Of a stretch of 64,000 bases of DNA, positions 18,430 to 27,989 are shown piece after piece (the stretch's first letter is position 1; the number at the start of each line of letters is the position of its first letter). This stretch comes from Bacteroidales bacterium UBA5507. GTDB taxonomy: Bacteria > Bacteroidota > Bacteroidia > Bacteroidales > Lentimicrobiaceae. The position numbers and the translations under genes are program-made. The notes under the pieces were generated by a model, which made no database searches, was not told the origin of the DNA, and saw only the letters and a list, made by a program, of their open reading frames with translations. The DNA is taken from NCBI GenBank assembly GCA_002426195.1, contig DIOT01000056.1, positions 158,622 to 222,621 on the forward strand, read 5' to 3'.

Positions 18430-19534
18430 ATTTTGAGTAAACCTGTTTTAGTATTTTCTCTTCATTTTCCCAGTTTAGATCATCGGCAGCCAGACGTAAA
18501 TTTTCCTGGAGTTTAACCTTATAATTCAAACTTATCATCGTATTAATACAAGATGCAATATGTTCAGGATCGTGACTCTCAATAAGCATACCTACCTTAT
18601 ACTTTTCTATTATTTTACTGATTTCGGGTAAATTTGATGACAAGACAGGTGTCCCGGCATTAATATAATCGAATAGTTTGTTTGGTAGACTGTATCTGTA
18701 ATTGATGTTAGTATCTTTATCCAATGTTAGTCCTATCTCAGCAAGGGCCGTATACTTCATTAATTCATGATATGGCATTCGGTCCATAAACATAACTTTT
18801 TCTTCAAGGTCAAATTCTTTAACCATTTGTTTTAACAAATCAATAACATCACCACCTCCAATGATCAGTAATATAGCGTTGTTTACAAATTGCATTGCAA
18901 TTATAGCTTCCTCAGCACCCCTTTGAATATTAATGCCAGCACCTTGCAAAATTACAAGATGTTTCGAGGAATCAAAAACAAGATCAGGGGTAGGTTTCTC
19001 TTGTATCAGTTTCGGTGGAACATTCCTTACAACTTTTATTGTTTTCTTGTACTCATTAGAATACAAATTTGCAATTGAGTCATTTACAGTAAAAATGTCT
19101 GTTAATTTGGGGAATATATATTTTTCAATACGTTTCCATATACTCCTAACAACAGGCCTGTCGATCAGTTCAGGAGTCCCGGTAAAATACTCATGACTAT
19201 CGTATACAATTTCAGTATTTTTTTTAATTCTATGAGCAATAAAGCAAGCTAATAATGTATCAAGGTCGTTCGAAACGATTAAGTCAACTTTATTAAAAAG
19301 TAAGAAAATCAAAAGCCTGATGTTATATTCAGCATAAAAGAGGGGTCCTTTAACAAATAATAATTTCATCCGGTGAGTTGAATAGGCTCGTTGTAGAGGC
19401 AGGCTTTTTGCCAAAAGCCTCCCGGTTAATGTAACAGAAAATCCCATTGAGGTGAGCGTATTACAAACCTTATCTACTCTCTGATCAGTGCTTAAGTCGT
19501 TAGTTACTGCAACAATTACTTTTTTCAAATGCAC
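18422..19534 (-). CDS. Glycosyltransferase family 4 protein
   Basis: A GT-B glycosyltransferase with N-terminal TNDLSTDQRVDKVC and C-terminal LPNKLFDYINAGTPVL, typical of GT4 enzymes. No ATG is present: in-frame candidates are TTG 19555, GTG 19534 and TTG 19528. Homologues that I recall begin MKK-VIVAVTNDL, which favours 19528 or 19534; I use GTG 19534, giving 370 residues. It is divergent from murB with about 40 bases between the start codons. It is probably co-transcribed with the following glycosyltransferase gene. Confidence 0.83.
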   Translation of the reverse strand: MHLKKVIVAVTNDLSTDQRVDKVCNTLTSMGFSVTLTGRLLAKSLPLQRAYSTHRMKLLFVKGPLFYAEYNIRLLIFLLFNKVDLIVSNDLDTLLACFIAHRIKKNTEIVYDSHEYFTGTPELIDRPVVRSIWKRIEKYIFPKLTDIFTVNDSIANLYSNEYKKTIKVVRNVPPKLIQEKPTPDLVFDSSKHLVILQGAGINIQRGAEEAIIAMQFVNNAILLIIGGGDVIDLLKQMVKEFDLEEKVMFMDRMPYHELMKYTALAEIGLTLDKDTNINYRYSLPNKLFDYINAGTPVLSSNLPEISKIIEKYKVGMLIESHDPEHIASCINTMISLNYKVKLQENLRLAADDLNWENEEKILKQVYSKYV

Positions 19535-19573
19535 GTTAATAATGTTGAAGAGCAAAAATACTATTTTTGTTGA

Positions 19574-20602
19574 ATGGAAAAGAACGTTGCTGTATCAATT
19601 GAATCGGATGCCTCTTTAAGATGTTACAATACCTTCGGCATGGATGTTAAGGCTAGCCAACTGTTAAGACTTACGTCTGAAAATGAACTACCTGAAGTTC
19701 TGAGGTATGCATCTGCATTTGAAGGAAGGGTTTTATTTTTAGGGGGTGGTAGCAATATTCTGCTTACCCGGAACTGGGAAGGACTGGTAATCAAGATTGA
19801 AACAAAGGGTATAGAAGTCCTTGATGAAGATAGTGAATTTGTTTATGTAAAAGCTCAAGCCGGAGAAGTTTGGGATGACTTTGTAAATTTTTGTGTTGAA
19901 AGAAATTTTGGTGGCATTGAGAATCTTACACTTATACCTGGATGCGTCGGGAGTAGTCCTATCCAAAATATTGGTGCATACGGCGTGGAACTGAAAGATG
20001 TTTTTTATATGCTTGAGGCTGTTTCTCTCAGAACAGGTGAGTTTAGAGAATTCTATAAAGATGAGTGTAATTTCGGATATAGATATAGTGTTTTTAAAGG
20101 AGAGTGTAAAAATTCGTATCTCATACTATCGGTAATTTTCCGTCTTCAGAAGAGACCAAAGTTCAACTTATCATATGGAGCAGTTGAAGAAGAAGTGAAG
20201 AGGATTGGTGCTGGAATAAATATAAGAACAATCAGTCAGGCTATTACAAATATAAGGCGAAGTAAATTACCAGATCCCTCTGAAATAGGGAACTCCGGCA
20301 GTTTCTTCAAAAACCCACTTGTTTCAGTTGGTGAGTTTGAAGCTCTTATAAAATCTTATCCAAACCTTAGATACTTTAGAAACAATGATGAGTATAAATT
20401 GGCTGCAGGTTGGCTTATTGAGAGTTGTGGATGGAAAGGTTACAGAGAGGGTGATGCAGGTGTTCACTCGTTGCAAGCTCTTGTATTAGTAAATTACGGT
20501 TCAGCTACCGGTAATCAGATAAAAGAATTGTCAGAGAAGATTACTGAATCTGTGTTCAATAAATATGGAGTGAAATTGGAAGCAGAAGTCAATATTCTGT
20601 AA
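19574..20602 (+). CDS. murB: UDP-N-acetylenolpyruvoylglucosamine reductase
   Basis: This 342-residue FAD enzyme of peptidoglycan precursor synthesis reduces UDP-GlcNAc-enolpyruvate to UDP-MurNAc. FAD-binding motifs are LGGGSNIL, IPGCVGSSPIQNIGAYG and RYSVFKGE. The catalytic serine is in GNSGSFFKNP near residue 240, and the C-terminal AGWLIESCGWKG and final E-x-N-I-L are kept. The length and the loop order fit type I MurB. It ends in TAA directly followed by TTA, the stop of the convergent glycosyltransferase gene. A TATTTTTG element ends only 4 bases before the ATG. Confidence 0.96.
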   Translation: MEKNVAVSIESDASLRCYNTFGMDVKASQLLRLTSENELPEVLRYASAFEGRVLFLGGGSNILLTRNWEGLVIKIETKGIEVLDEDSEFVYVKAQAGEVWDDFVNFCVERNFGGIENLTLIPGCVGSSPIQNIGAYGVELKDVFYMLEAVSLRTGEFREFYKDECNFGYRYSVFKGECKNSYLILSVIFRLQKRPKFNLSYGAVEEEVKRIGAGINIRTISQAITNIRRSKLPDPSEIGNSGSFFKNPLVSVGEFEALIKSYPNLRYFRNNDEYKLAAGWLIESCGWKGYREGDAGVHSLQALVLVNYGSATGNQIKELSEKITESVFNKYGVKLEAEVNIL

Positions 20603-21730
20603 TTATTCCCCCAGTAATTTTTCGATCGATACCCAAAGACGTTCAGCAGATTTTTCCCAAGTGAATTCTTTAGCTCGTATTCTACCAGCAGCTATTAAAC
20701 TTTCTCGTAATCGATTATCTTCGGAAACTTTTTGCATAGCCAACGCTATATCATCAGGGTTGAATGGATCGGTTAGCAAAGCTGCATCTCCTGCAATTTC
20801 AGGCATAGATGTAACGTTTGAAGTTATTACAGGGATTTCGCTCCTGAAAGCTTCGATTATAGGAATGCCGAATCCTTCAAAATAAGACACATATGTGAGG
20901 GCAAGAGCTGAGCCCATTAAGTCACTGATTTCGTTTAAGCTAAGACGTCCTGTGAAAATAACATCATCTTTAAACTTCATAGCACTGTATACCGACTCCA
21001 TGTCTTCTGTCCACCATTTTTTTGCCCCGGTAATAATTAACTTAACGGATTTGACTGACTTAGATCTGAAAATGTCAAAAGCAAGAAATAAGTTTATAAG
21101 ATTCTTTCGACGATGAAGTGAACCGATGAAATAGAAATAAGGAAGCCCCTCTGAATATCTTACTCTGGTATTTTCAACAACATCATTTGATTTAGGACAA
21201 TATATTTCATTTGCACCATTGTAAACAACATCAATTTTATCCGGTGAAATGTTGTAAAGTTTTACAATATCTTGCTTGGAGAATTCAGAAACAGTTGCAA
21301 TACGTGAAGCTTTATGTGCAAATTTAACAAAGAACTTTCTGTAGTACCACCTCTCGAGAAACGGAATGTCTTTTGGATAATGTTCAAAGTTGAGATCATG
21401 AAAGACATTGAATGTTTTTATTTGAGCACTCAATGAAACATAACCATCAGTACTGATAAAAAGATCAGCGTTAATTTTCTTAAGTGCTTTTCTTACAGAG
21501 TATTCAAACCATGTATAATACAGAACAGGATGTCGAGCTTGTGGAAAAAGCACAATTGGTTTGACATTATCTGAAAATACGAATTCCTGACTGTACGGTC
21601 TGTCAAAGAAAAAGTAAAACTCGTGTTCGGGATGAGCTATAGTAATGCGCTTAAGGTTTTCATAAGTAAACCAACCAATTCCCTCAAGTCTGTCCTTCAA
21701 AAGTAGACGGGTATTAATAGCTATTTTCAA
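20603..21730 (-). CDS. Glycosyltransferase family 4 protein
   Basis: The 375-residue GT-B enzyme starts with TTG (MKIAINTRLL). It has FHDLNFEHYP, ATVSEFSKQDIV, the FIGSLHRRKNL nucleotide-sugar strand, and a clear E-x7-E motif in YFEGFGIPIIEAF. This is the mannosyl/glucosyltransferase style of GT4. It abuts murB exactly at the 3' ends and is divergent from the flippase gene, so it belongs by function to the surface polysaccharide cluster. Confidence 0.88.
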   Translation of the reverse strand: MKIAINTRLLLKDRLEGIGWFTYENLKRITIAHPEHEFYFFFDRPYSQEFVFSDNVKPIVLFPQARHPVLYYTWFEYSVRKALKKINADLFISTDGYVSLSAQIKTFNVFHDLNFEHYPKDIPFLERWYYRKFFVKFAHKASRIATVSEFSKQDIVKLYNISPDKIDVVYNGANEIYCPKSNDVVENTRVRYSEGLPYFYFIGSLHRRKNLINLFLAFDIFRSKSVKSVKLIITGAKKWWTEDMESVYSAMKFKDDVIFTGRLSLNEISDLMGSALALTYVSYFEGFGIPIIEAFRSEIPVITSNVTSMPEIAGDAALLTDPFNPDDIALAMQKVSEDNRLRESLIAAGRIRAKEFTWEKSAERLWVSIEKLLGE

Positions 21731-21871
21731 GATAAATAGTTAATTGCGTTTTTTTTGTGTTAATCGTTTATTAAATTCTAAATTTGCGCAAATTTAGGAT
21801 TATTACCGATAGCTTAATAAATTTTACACTTATTAAGTGCTTGACTAGCCTGGATAAAATACCCAAAAACC

Positions 21872-23317
21872 ATGCAACGTAAATTTTTAACAAACCTTGG
21901 TTTCCTTTTGCTGGTTAATCTGATTATTAAGCCTATATGGATATTTGGAATTGACCTAACGGTTCAAAATACTGTAGGGGCAGAACAGTATGGGTTCTAT
22001 TTCAATCTTTTCAATTTTTCTTTTTTGTTTAATATACTGTGTGATTTTGGTATCACTAATTTCAATAACAGAAACATCGCTCAAAATAACCAACTACTCA
22101 ATAAGCACTTCTCAAGCATTGTAATTCTTAAAATTCTTCTAGGATTTTTCTATTTGATTTTAACCCTGCTAGCAGCATTCTTTTGGGGTTATGATAGTGA
22201 TGAAATTTATATGCTTATTTTTCTGGGAATTAATCAGTTTCTAATTTCTTTTATACTCTATTTAAGGTCAAATGTAAGTGGATTACTGATGTTTAAGACT
22301 GACAGTATTTTATCAGTATTAGACAGGGTTGTAATGATCGCTATTTGCAGTATTTTATTGTGGGGAGGTGTTACACAGACCTCATTTCAGATACAATGGT
22401 TTGTCTATGCTCAGACCATAGCCTATATCATCACAGCTATTGTGGCATTAGCAATTGTAATAAGAAAGGCTTATTTTAAAAGGCTAAACTGGAATTATCC
22501 ATTTTTCCTTATGATTCTGAAGCAGAGTCTTCCTTTTGCTATTCTTGTACTCTTGATGTCATTCTATAATAGACTCGACACTGTAATGCTTGTTCGACTA
22601 TTAGAAGGGTCTGAGGGTAAAATTCAATCAGGTATATACGCTCATTCTTATCGATTACTGGATGCATCTAATAATATTGCCTACTTATTTTCACTTATAC
22701 TGTTACCGATTTTTGCACGGTTAATCAAAACAAAGGGTAAGATAAGTGATATTGTGAAGCTTTCATTTTCAATTTTATTTGTGATTTCTGTAACTGTAAC
22801 AGCGATTTGCTTTACATACAAACTAGAGATTATTGATTTTCTTTATGATCATTACATACAAGAATCGGCTAGACTGTTTCCTGTTTTAATGGCGTGTTTT
22901 ATTGCCATTTCAACCACTTATGTTTTTGGTACTCTTCTCACAGCCAATGGCAATCTGAAACATTTAAATTATCTGGCTGCAGCAGGAATGGTTTTAAACC
23001 TGGTCCTTAATTTAATTCTAATACCCCGATGGGGTGCTTATGGTTCAGCATGGGCGAGTTTTGTCACACAGATGATTATGGCCTTATTGCAAGTAATTTT
23101 ATCAGTTTTATTTTTCAACTTCAAGGTTTCATTCAGCTTTATCTTGAAATTGGTCTTTTTTATTGCCGGAGTTGCCATTACAATATTTATTATTAAGCTA
23201 TATTCACTTCAGGTACTACCGGGTTGCATATTAATAATGGCTGGTTCATTAGTATTTTCAGCAATACTTAGATTATTGAATATCAGTAGTTTTATTAGGA
23301 TACTCCGGAGTAAATGA
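21872..23317 (+). CDS. Polysaccharide flippase (Wzx/MATE-like)
   Basis: This 481-residue hydrophobic protein has about 12-14 membrane helices and the polysaccharide_synt family layout (AEQYGFYFNLFNFSFLF ... DFGITNFNNR near the N-terminus, AYGSAWASFVTQ near the C-terminus). By family it flips undecaprenyl-linked oligosaccharide repeats across the inner membrane. It stands 113 bases before the Wzz-like pair, which has its own promoter candidate. Confidence 0.88.
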   Translation: MQRKFLTNLGFLLLVNLIIKPIWIFGIDLTVQNTVGAEQYGFYFNLFNFSFLFNILCDFGITNFNNRNIAQNNQLLNKHFSSIVILKILLGFFYLILTLLAAFFWGYDSDEIYMLIFLGINQFLISFILYLRSNVSGLLMFKTDSILSVLDRVVMIAICSILLWGGVTQTSFQIQWFVYAQTIAYIITAIVALAIVIRKAYFKRLNWNYPFFLMILKQSLPFAILVLLMSFYNRLDTVMLVRLLEGSEGKIQSGIYAHSYRLLDASNNIAYLFSLILLPIFARLIKTKGKISDIVKLSFSILFVISVTVTAICFTYKLEIIDFLYDHYIQESARLFPVLMACFIAISTTYVFGTLLTANGNLKHLNYLAAAGMVLNLVLNLILIPRWGAYGSAWASFVTQMIMALLQVILSVLFFNFKVSFSFILKLVFFIAGVAITIFIIKLYSLQVLPGCILIMAGSLVFSAILRLLNISSFIRILRSK

Positions 23318-23366
23318 CTCTGAAATGATTCTATAAAAATTCAAAGGGTATTAGTATGGTAATCAG

Positions 23367-23396
23367 GTTGGAATTAATCAAAAAGCACTATCTTTG
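23367..23396 (+). promoter_or_regulatory. Promoter of the wzz-wzz-ligase operon
   Basis: GTTG at 23367-23370, an 18-base spacer, then TATCTTTG at 23389-23396 resemble the Bacteroidota -33/-7 pair. It lies 34 bases before the first Wzz-like gene. Confidence 0.5.
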
Positions 23397-23430
23397 AACG
23401 CTTCTAAAAATACTACAGAGAATAAGTATC

Positions 23431-24501
23431 ATGTTTGACAATAAAATTCAAGGTGTTAAAGATTTTGACTCCACAAATCTTGGAGTGTTTCTTTATTCCT
23501 GGCGTAAACACTTAATAATTGTTGCTATTGCTGCCTGCATACTGTCAGTACTCTTTTCCTCATCGTGGTTCATTACGCCATTGTATAAATCATCAGTTAT
23601 ACTTTTCCCGGTCTCAAGCAACTCGGTATCAAAGGCTTTACTTTCTGACCAACCTTCTGCCAAATCAGACATTTTGGAATTTGGTGAAGATGAGCAGACC
23701 GAACAGATGCTTCAGATTCTAAACTCAGGAGTTATTAGGGACAAAGTGGTTGAGAAGTTCGATTTAATGAAACATTATGGAATTAATCCAGGGTCAAGAT
23801 TCAAAAATACTTTGCTGATAAGGCAATATGAGACCAACATTACTTTTCGTCGTACGGAATTTATGGCTGTAAAGATTACAGTCATGGATAAAGATCCTCA
23901 AATGGCAGCTGACATAGCTAACACAATTTCTGAACTGCTTGACTCCACAAAGAATTCAATGCAGCTTGAGAGAGCTGTTAAAGGTTTTAAAATAGTTGAA
24001 AAGGAATATTTTAAACTGCGCGATGAAATCGCTTCTATGGAAGATTCACTTAGAAAAATAAGGGAACATGGTGTTTTTGATTATGAAACACAATCTGAGA
24101 TGATGAACCAACAGTTAGCAGTTGAGATTGCAAAGGGAAATCAAAGAGGAATAGATGCTCTGAACAAAAAGCTCGATATACTCGCAAAATATGGTGGAGC
24201 TTATGTTTCAATTCGTGATCAACTAGAGCATGAGAAAAAGCAACTTAGTAGTTTAAAAGCAAAATATGAAGAAGCTAAAGTTGATGCAACAGAGAATCTT
24301 CCTCAAAAATTTGTTGTGGAGTCAGCATTTAAAGCAGAAAGGAAATCTTATCCGATAAGATGGGTTATTGTGGTGGTTTCGGTTATTGCGTCACTTTTAA
24401 TCGCAACACTGGTAATAATCAGTATTGAAAAATTCTCAACAAAGGGACTATTAAAAACCAAGAATTTAGCGCCTAAAAAGCAAGACATTTATTCTGAATG
24501 A
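23431..24501 (+). CDS. Wzz-like polysaccharide chain length determinant (copy 1)
   Basis: The 356-residue protein has the Wzz topology: an N-terminal membrane helix (about 27-47), a periplasmic coiled-coil region (about 170-300), and a C-terminal helix (about 312-332) after SYPIRW. It lacks a Walker-containing tyrosine kinase domain. By family it sets the chain length of the polysaccharide with Wzy. It overlaps the second Wzz-like gene by 4 bases (ATGA). Confidence 0.85.
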   Translation: MFDNKIQGVKDFDSTNLGVFLYSWRKHLIIVAIAACILSVLFSSSWFITPLYKSSVILFPVSSNSVSKALLSDQPSAKSDILEFGEDEQTEQMLQILNSGVIRDKVVEKFDLMKHYGINPGSRFKNTLLIRQYETNITFRRTEFMAVKITVMDKDPQMAADIANTISELLDSTKNSMQLERAVKGFKIVEKEYFKLRDEIASMEDSLRKIREHGVFDYETQSEMMNQQLAVEIAKGNQRGIDALNKKLDILAKYGGAYVSIRDQLEHEKKQLSSLKAKYEEAKVDATENLPQKFVVESAFKAERKSYPIRWVIVVVSVIASLLIATLVIISIEKFSTKGLLKTKNLAPKKQDIYSE

Positions 24502-25502
24502 ACAAAGTAAAACCGGATATGGAAAATTACTTCAATAATTTAAGCCTGATACGAATATTCCTAAAGTGGAAATGGCAGTTACTGATTATTGCCATAGTGG
24601 CAGCAATACTGGGAGTTATTATTTCTTCTCCCTTAATCATTACTCCCAAGTTTAAATCAAATGCACTGGTATATCCATCAAATATCGCTCCTTATTCAGA
24701 TGAAAGTGAGTCAGAACAGATGTTACAATGGCTTCAATCAAAGGATATTAAAGATAGCGTAATAAAGAGGTTTGATTTGGCAGAGCATTATGAGATTGAT
24801 TCATCCTACAAGTACTTTTATTCAACCATGATGTATCTATACAATGAAAATGTAAAGATTAATAAAACTCAATGGGAATCAATTGAAATTGTAGTTACTG
24901 ATAAAGATCCATTGGTAGCTTATGATATGGTGAATGCCATAATGGAATTTTGCAATACGAAAATTAGAAATATACACAGGATAAAGTATGATGAGGTTGT
25001 GGTGAGCCTTAACACTATGTTAAGTCAGAAAAAGCAACAACTTGATAGTATCGAAAATGCTTTAGGAGTATTAAGAAATGAATATGGTCTCTTCGACTAT
25101 GATAGCCAAGCACGCGAAATAACAAGAGGGTATTTGAAAACTTATGACGGTTCACCTTCAAGTCGGCCAAGCCAGGATGTCTCTATAATGAAGTCAAATT
25201 TTGAAGAAAAAGCTGGTGAACTAGCCGTACTAACCCAACGTCGTGAGGATGTAATGAAAATTTACTTTGAGTTCGAGCTAAAGCGTGACCAGGCTCTGTA
25301 TGACACTTCTAAAGAGTTCACTTATCTGAATGTCATTACCCAACCAACTATTGCCGATAAAAAAGCTTCTCCAATCAGGTGGCTCATTGTTCTTTATTCC
25401 ATAACAGCAGCACTGTTTTTTGCTGTAGTGATAATTTCCATAAGAGAAAACCAGAGGATTAACAGCGTTATTAAAGATCTCACTCAAGTCGAAAAAGTTT
25501 AA
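24498..25502 (+). CDS. Wzz-like polysaccharide chain length determinant (copy 2)
   Basis: The 334-residue protein has the same topology as copy 1 and shares spaced motifs with it: EQMLQ, FDLxxHY, V-x-DKDP-x2-A, GxFDY and SPIRW. The two are tandem paralogues, clearly diverged. No kinase domain is present. The stop codon TAA is followed at once by the TTG start of the ligase gene. Confidence 0.85.
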   Translation: MNKVKPDMENYFNNLSLIRIFLKWKWQLLIIAIVAAILGVIISSPLIITPKFKSNALVYPSNIAPYSDESESEQMLQWLQSKDIKDSVIKRFDLAEHYEIDSSYKYFYSTMMYLYNENVKINKTQWESIEIVVTDKDPLVAYDMVNAIMEFCNTKIRNIHRIKYDEVVVSLNTMLSQKKQQLDSIENALGVLRNEYGLFDYDSQAREITRGYLKTYDGSPSSRPSQDVSIMKSNFEEKAGELAVLTQRREDVMKIYFEFELKRDQALYDTSKEFTYLNVITQPTIADKKASPIRWLIVLYSITAALFFAVVIISIRENQRINSVIKDLTQVEKV

Positions 25503-26975
25503 TTGCCAGAAGTGCGAGAATTATTAGCAAATAGTAAAGTAAAGTGGTTTTACCTGGTTTGCGGTATCTTTTTACTGTTAAACTCAGTGCTGATTATTAA
25601 GGAAAACTATTGGGGAGTTTTTATTCCGGTTTTGCTTATCATTGGTCTAATGTACATTTTCTGGCTTGATAAGTTACTCTTATTTATTGTCTTTCTTACA
25701 CCTCTGGCAATAAATATTGCTGATTCTGAAATGGGAATAGGCGTTTCAATTCCCACTGAGCCTCTATTGGTTGGAGTGCTTATTTTGTTTTTCCTGAAGA
25801 CTATTTTTAATGGCCAATTCGATAAAAAGATCTTAGGCCACCCTGTCTCTATAATGGTTCTTATAAGTTTGGGTTGGATATTTATTACGAGTATAACCAG
25901 TGAATTGCCTGTGGTATCCTTCAAATTTCTGTTGGCTCGTTTATGGTTTGTTGTTCCATTCTATTTTCTGGGAATTGCGCTTTTTAAAAATGCAAAGAAT
26001 ATTACTCGATTTAATTGGCTTTATGGTACTGCGTTGGTAATCATCATAATTTACACTACATACCTTCATAGTAAGTACGGTTTTGCTGAAAGGCAAGGCC
26101 ATTGGGTCATGAGACCATTTTATAATGACCATACTGCTTATGGTGGAATTATGGCATTTTTTATTCCTGTGTTTGTTGGGTATATGTTTAATAATGCACG
26201 GTCAAAGACCTACAGGTTATATGCCGGTATACTGACATTCATTTTACTGGGAGCTTTATTCCTTTCGTATAGTAGGGCTGCATGGATAAGCGTTGCATCT
26301 GTTGTTGCTATTTGTTTACTAATTGTTTTTAAGATTAAATTCAGATGGATTGCAATAACAAGTGTATCATTAATAGCTGCATTCTTTTTATTCCAGCATC
26401 AGATCCTATATGTACTTGAAAAGAATAAGCAGGATTCATCGGGTAACTTTATTGAACATGTTCAGTCAATCTACAATATTTCGTCTGATGCTTCTAATCT
26501 TGAACGTATCAATCGATGGCAATCAGCCTTCAGAATGTTTGACGAAAGGCCAATAGTAGGGTGGGGACCAGGAACCTATCAATTCATTTATGCTCCATTT
26601 CAGCGTTCACAAGAAAGAACAATCATAAGTACGAATGCCGGTGATTTAGGAAATGCCCATAGTGAATACATTGGACCACTGTCAGAGCAGGGTTTGCCAG
26701 GAATGCTTATTTTTATTGGAATTATTGTTGTAGCGCTATATACGGGGATAAAGGTTTACAAAAATGCCGTTAATAAAGAGATTAAGCTGTTTAGTCTCAT
26801 TTCAGTATTGTCGTTATGCACTTATTGTGTGCATGGTTTTCTCAATAATTTTCTTGATACTGATAAGGCGTCAATCCCTTTCTGGGGTTTTATAGCAATG
26901 ATAGTGGCAATGGATATTTACCATTCAAACCGGAAAGATATAAGCATGCTGATAGAAGAAGAGCAAGATTCTTAA
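25503..26975 (+). CDS. O-antigen ligase / Wzy-like polymerase
   Basis: It starts with TTG directly after the previous stop; no ATG is near. The 490-residue protein has about 10-12 membrane helices and a large periplasmic loop with the Wzy_C/WaaL motif (RWQSAFRMFDERPIVGWGPGTYQ ... GNAHSEYI; quoted in parts, with the catalytic-type His in NAHSEY). It could be the ligase that joins glycan to lipid A core or the Wzy polymerase; sequence alone does not decide. Its stop overlaps that of the convergent LpxD-like gene in TTAA. Confidence 0.83.
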   Translation: MPEVRELLANSKVKWFYLVCGIFLLLNSVLIIKENYWGVFIPVLLIIGLMYIFWLDKLLLFIVFLTPLAINIADSEMGIGVSIPTEPLLVGVLILFFLKTIFNGQFDKKILGHPVSIMVLISLGWIFITSITSELPVVSFKFLLARLWFVVPFYFLGIALFKNAKNITRFNWLYGTALVIIIIYTTYLHSKYGFAERQGHWVMRPFYNDHTAYGGIMAFFIPVFVGYMFNNARSKTYRLYAGILTFILLGALFLSYSRAAWISVASVVAICLLIVFKIKFRWIAITSVSLIAAFFLFQHQILYVLEKNKQDSSGNFIEHVQSIYNISSDASNLERINRWQSAFRMFDERPIVGWGPGTYQFIYAPFQRSQERTIISTNAGDLGNAHSEYIGPLSEQGLPGMLIFIGIIVVALYTGIKVYKNAVNKEIKLFSLISVLSLCTYCVHGFLNNFLDTDKASIPFWGFIAMIVAMDIYHSNRKDISMLIEEEQDS

Positions 26976-27931
26976 TCTTTCTCCTCTTTTTTTGGTATTA
27001 GTCCCCTTACTTGTTCAATAAGAGATGGAAGCATTCTTAAAGCAGCTAGCTCTCGCCACTTTTTTCGAGCCTCTTCAACAGGTACCCCAAAATATGTTTT
27101 ACCTCCTTCAATACTTTTATCGACTCCTGAGGTAGCAAGAATGATTGCACCTTTTCCTACTATAAGATCTTTGTTTACGACTACCTTCCCCCATAAGATA
27201 CAGTCGTCCTCAATTCTTGTAACCCCCGCAATGGCGCAATGTGATCCTATCAAGCAGTTACTACCAATATAAGTATCATGACCAACCTGAACATGATTGT
27301 CAAATTTTGTTCCCCTACCGATAAATGTATCACCTGAAACGCCTTTATCAATTGCACACAAGGCGCCAATCTCAACATTATCACTTATAATTACTCTTCC
27401 GCTCGATTCAAATTTTCTATATCCTTCAGGTTTTCTCTGAAAATAATAAGCATCAGCTCCAATTACAGATCCTGAATGGATAATTACATTATCACCTAAA
27501 ATTGTGTGATCATATATACTAACGTTTGAATGAATAATGCAGTTACGTCCAATTACCACATTGTTGCCAATAAAAGAATTAGGTTGTACTACTGTTCCTT
27601 CTCCTATGAGTGCATTTGAAGCAACAGATGAAGCACTAGGCACAAATGGTCTGTATTTCTTTACAAGAGAAACATAAGCAGCAAAGGGATCATCATGAAG
27701 AATCAGCACTTTGTCGTCGGGACAATCAACAAGCTTATTGATAATAATGAATGTGGCCTTTGAGTTTAGAGCTTTGTAATAGTACTTTGGATGGTCGACA
27801 AAAGTTAAGTCACCTTTTCTAACCATATGTATCTCATTAATTCCAGAGACAATATTGTTCAGATCATAGGTGGTTTTACCGCCTGTAATGTCAATAACGG
27901 TTTGCAAGGTAATGGAGGGTGTGAAATCCAT
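26972..27931 (-). CDS. LpxD-like left-handed beta-helix N-acyltransferase (second copy)
   Basis: I choose the ATG at 27931 because longer starts overlap efp and its terminator. The 319-residue protein has an LpxD-type N-terminal uridine-binding-like domain and a hexapeptide-repeat helix. The catalytic-type histidine is kept in NHVQVGHDTYIG. It is paralogous to lpxD at 31586-32614 but diverged (for example NHVQVGHD instead of NLIQVAHN). By family it adds a 3-hydroxyacyl chain to UDP-3-acyl-GlcN or a related amino sugar. Its substrate is open. Confidence 0.85.
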   Translation of the reverse strand: MDFTPSITLQTVIDITGGKTTYDLNNIVSGINEIHMVRKGDLTFVDHPKYYYKALNSKATFIIINKLVDCPDDKVLILHDDPFAAYVSLVKKYRPFVPSASSVASNALIGEGTVVQPNSFIGNNVVIGRNCIIHSNVSIYDHTILGDNVIIHSGSVIGADAYYFQRKPEGYRKFESSGRVIISDNVEIGALCAIDKGVSGDTFIGRGTKFDNHVQVGHDTYIGSNCLIGSHCAIAGVTRIEDDCILWGKVVVNKDLIVGKGAIILATSGVDKSIEGGKTYFGVPVEEARKKWRELAALRMLPSLIEQVRGLIPKKEEKD

Positions 27932-27950
27932 ATTAACACCTGTATTTTGT

Positions 27951-27980
27951 AAAAAAACCGGGTGATTGACCCGGTCTCTT
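27951..27980 (-). terminator. Intrinsic terminator after efp
   Basis: On the minus strand a 7-bp stem ACCGGGT/ACCCGGT with a 5-base loop is followed by seven T. It starts about 15 bases after the efp stop and separates efp from the LpxD-like gene. Confidence 0.8.
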
Positions 27981-27989
27981 ACTTTGTTA

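Noticed and set aside
27951..27980. Hairpin after efp considered as a riboswitch for the LpxD-like gene
   Set aside because: A single short GC stem with a run of T is fully explained as an intrinsic terminator.
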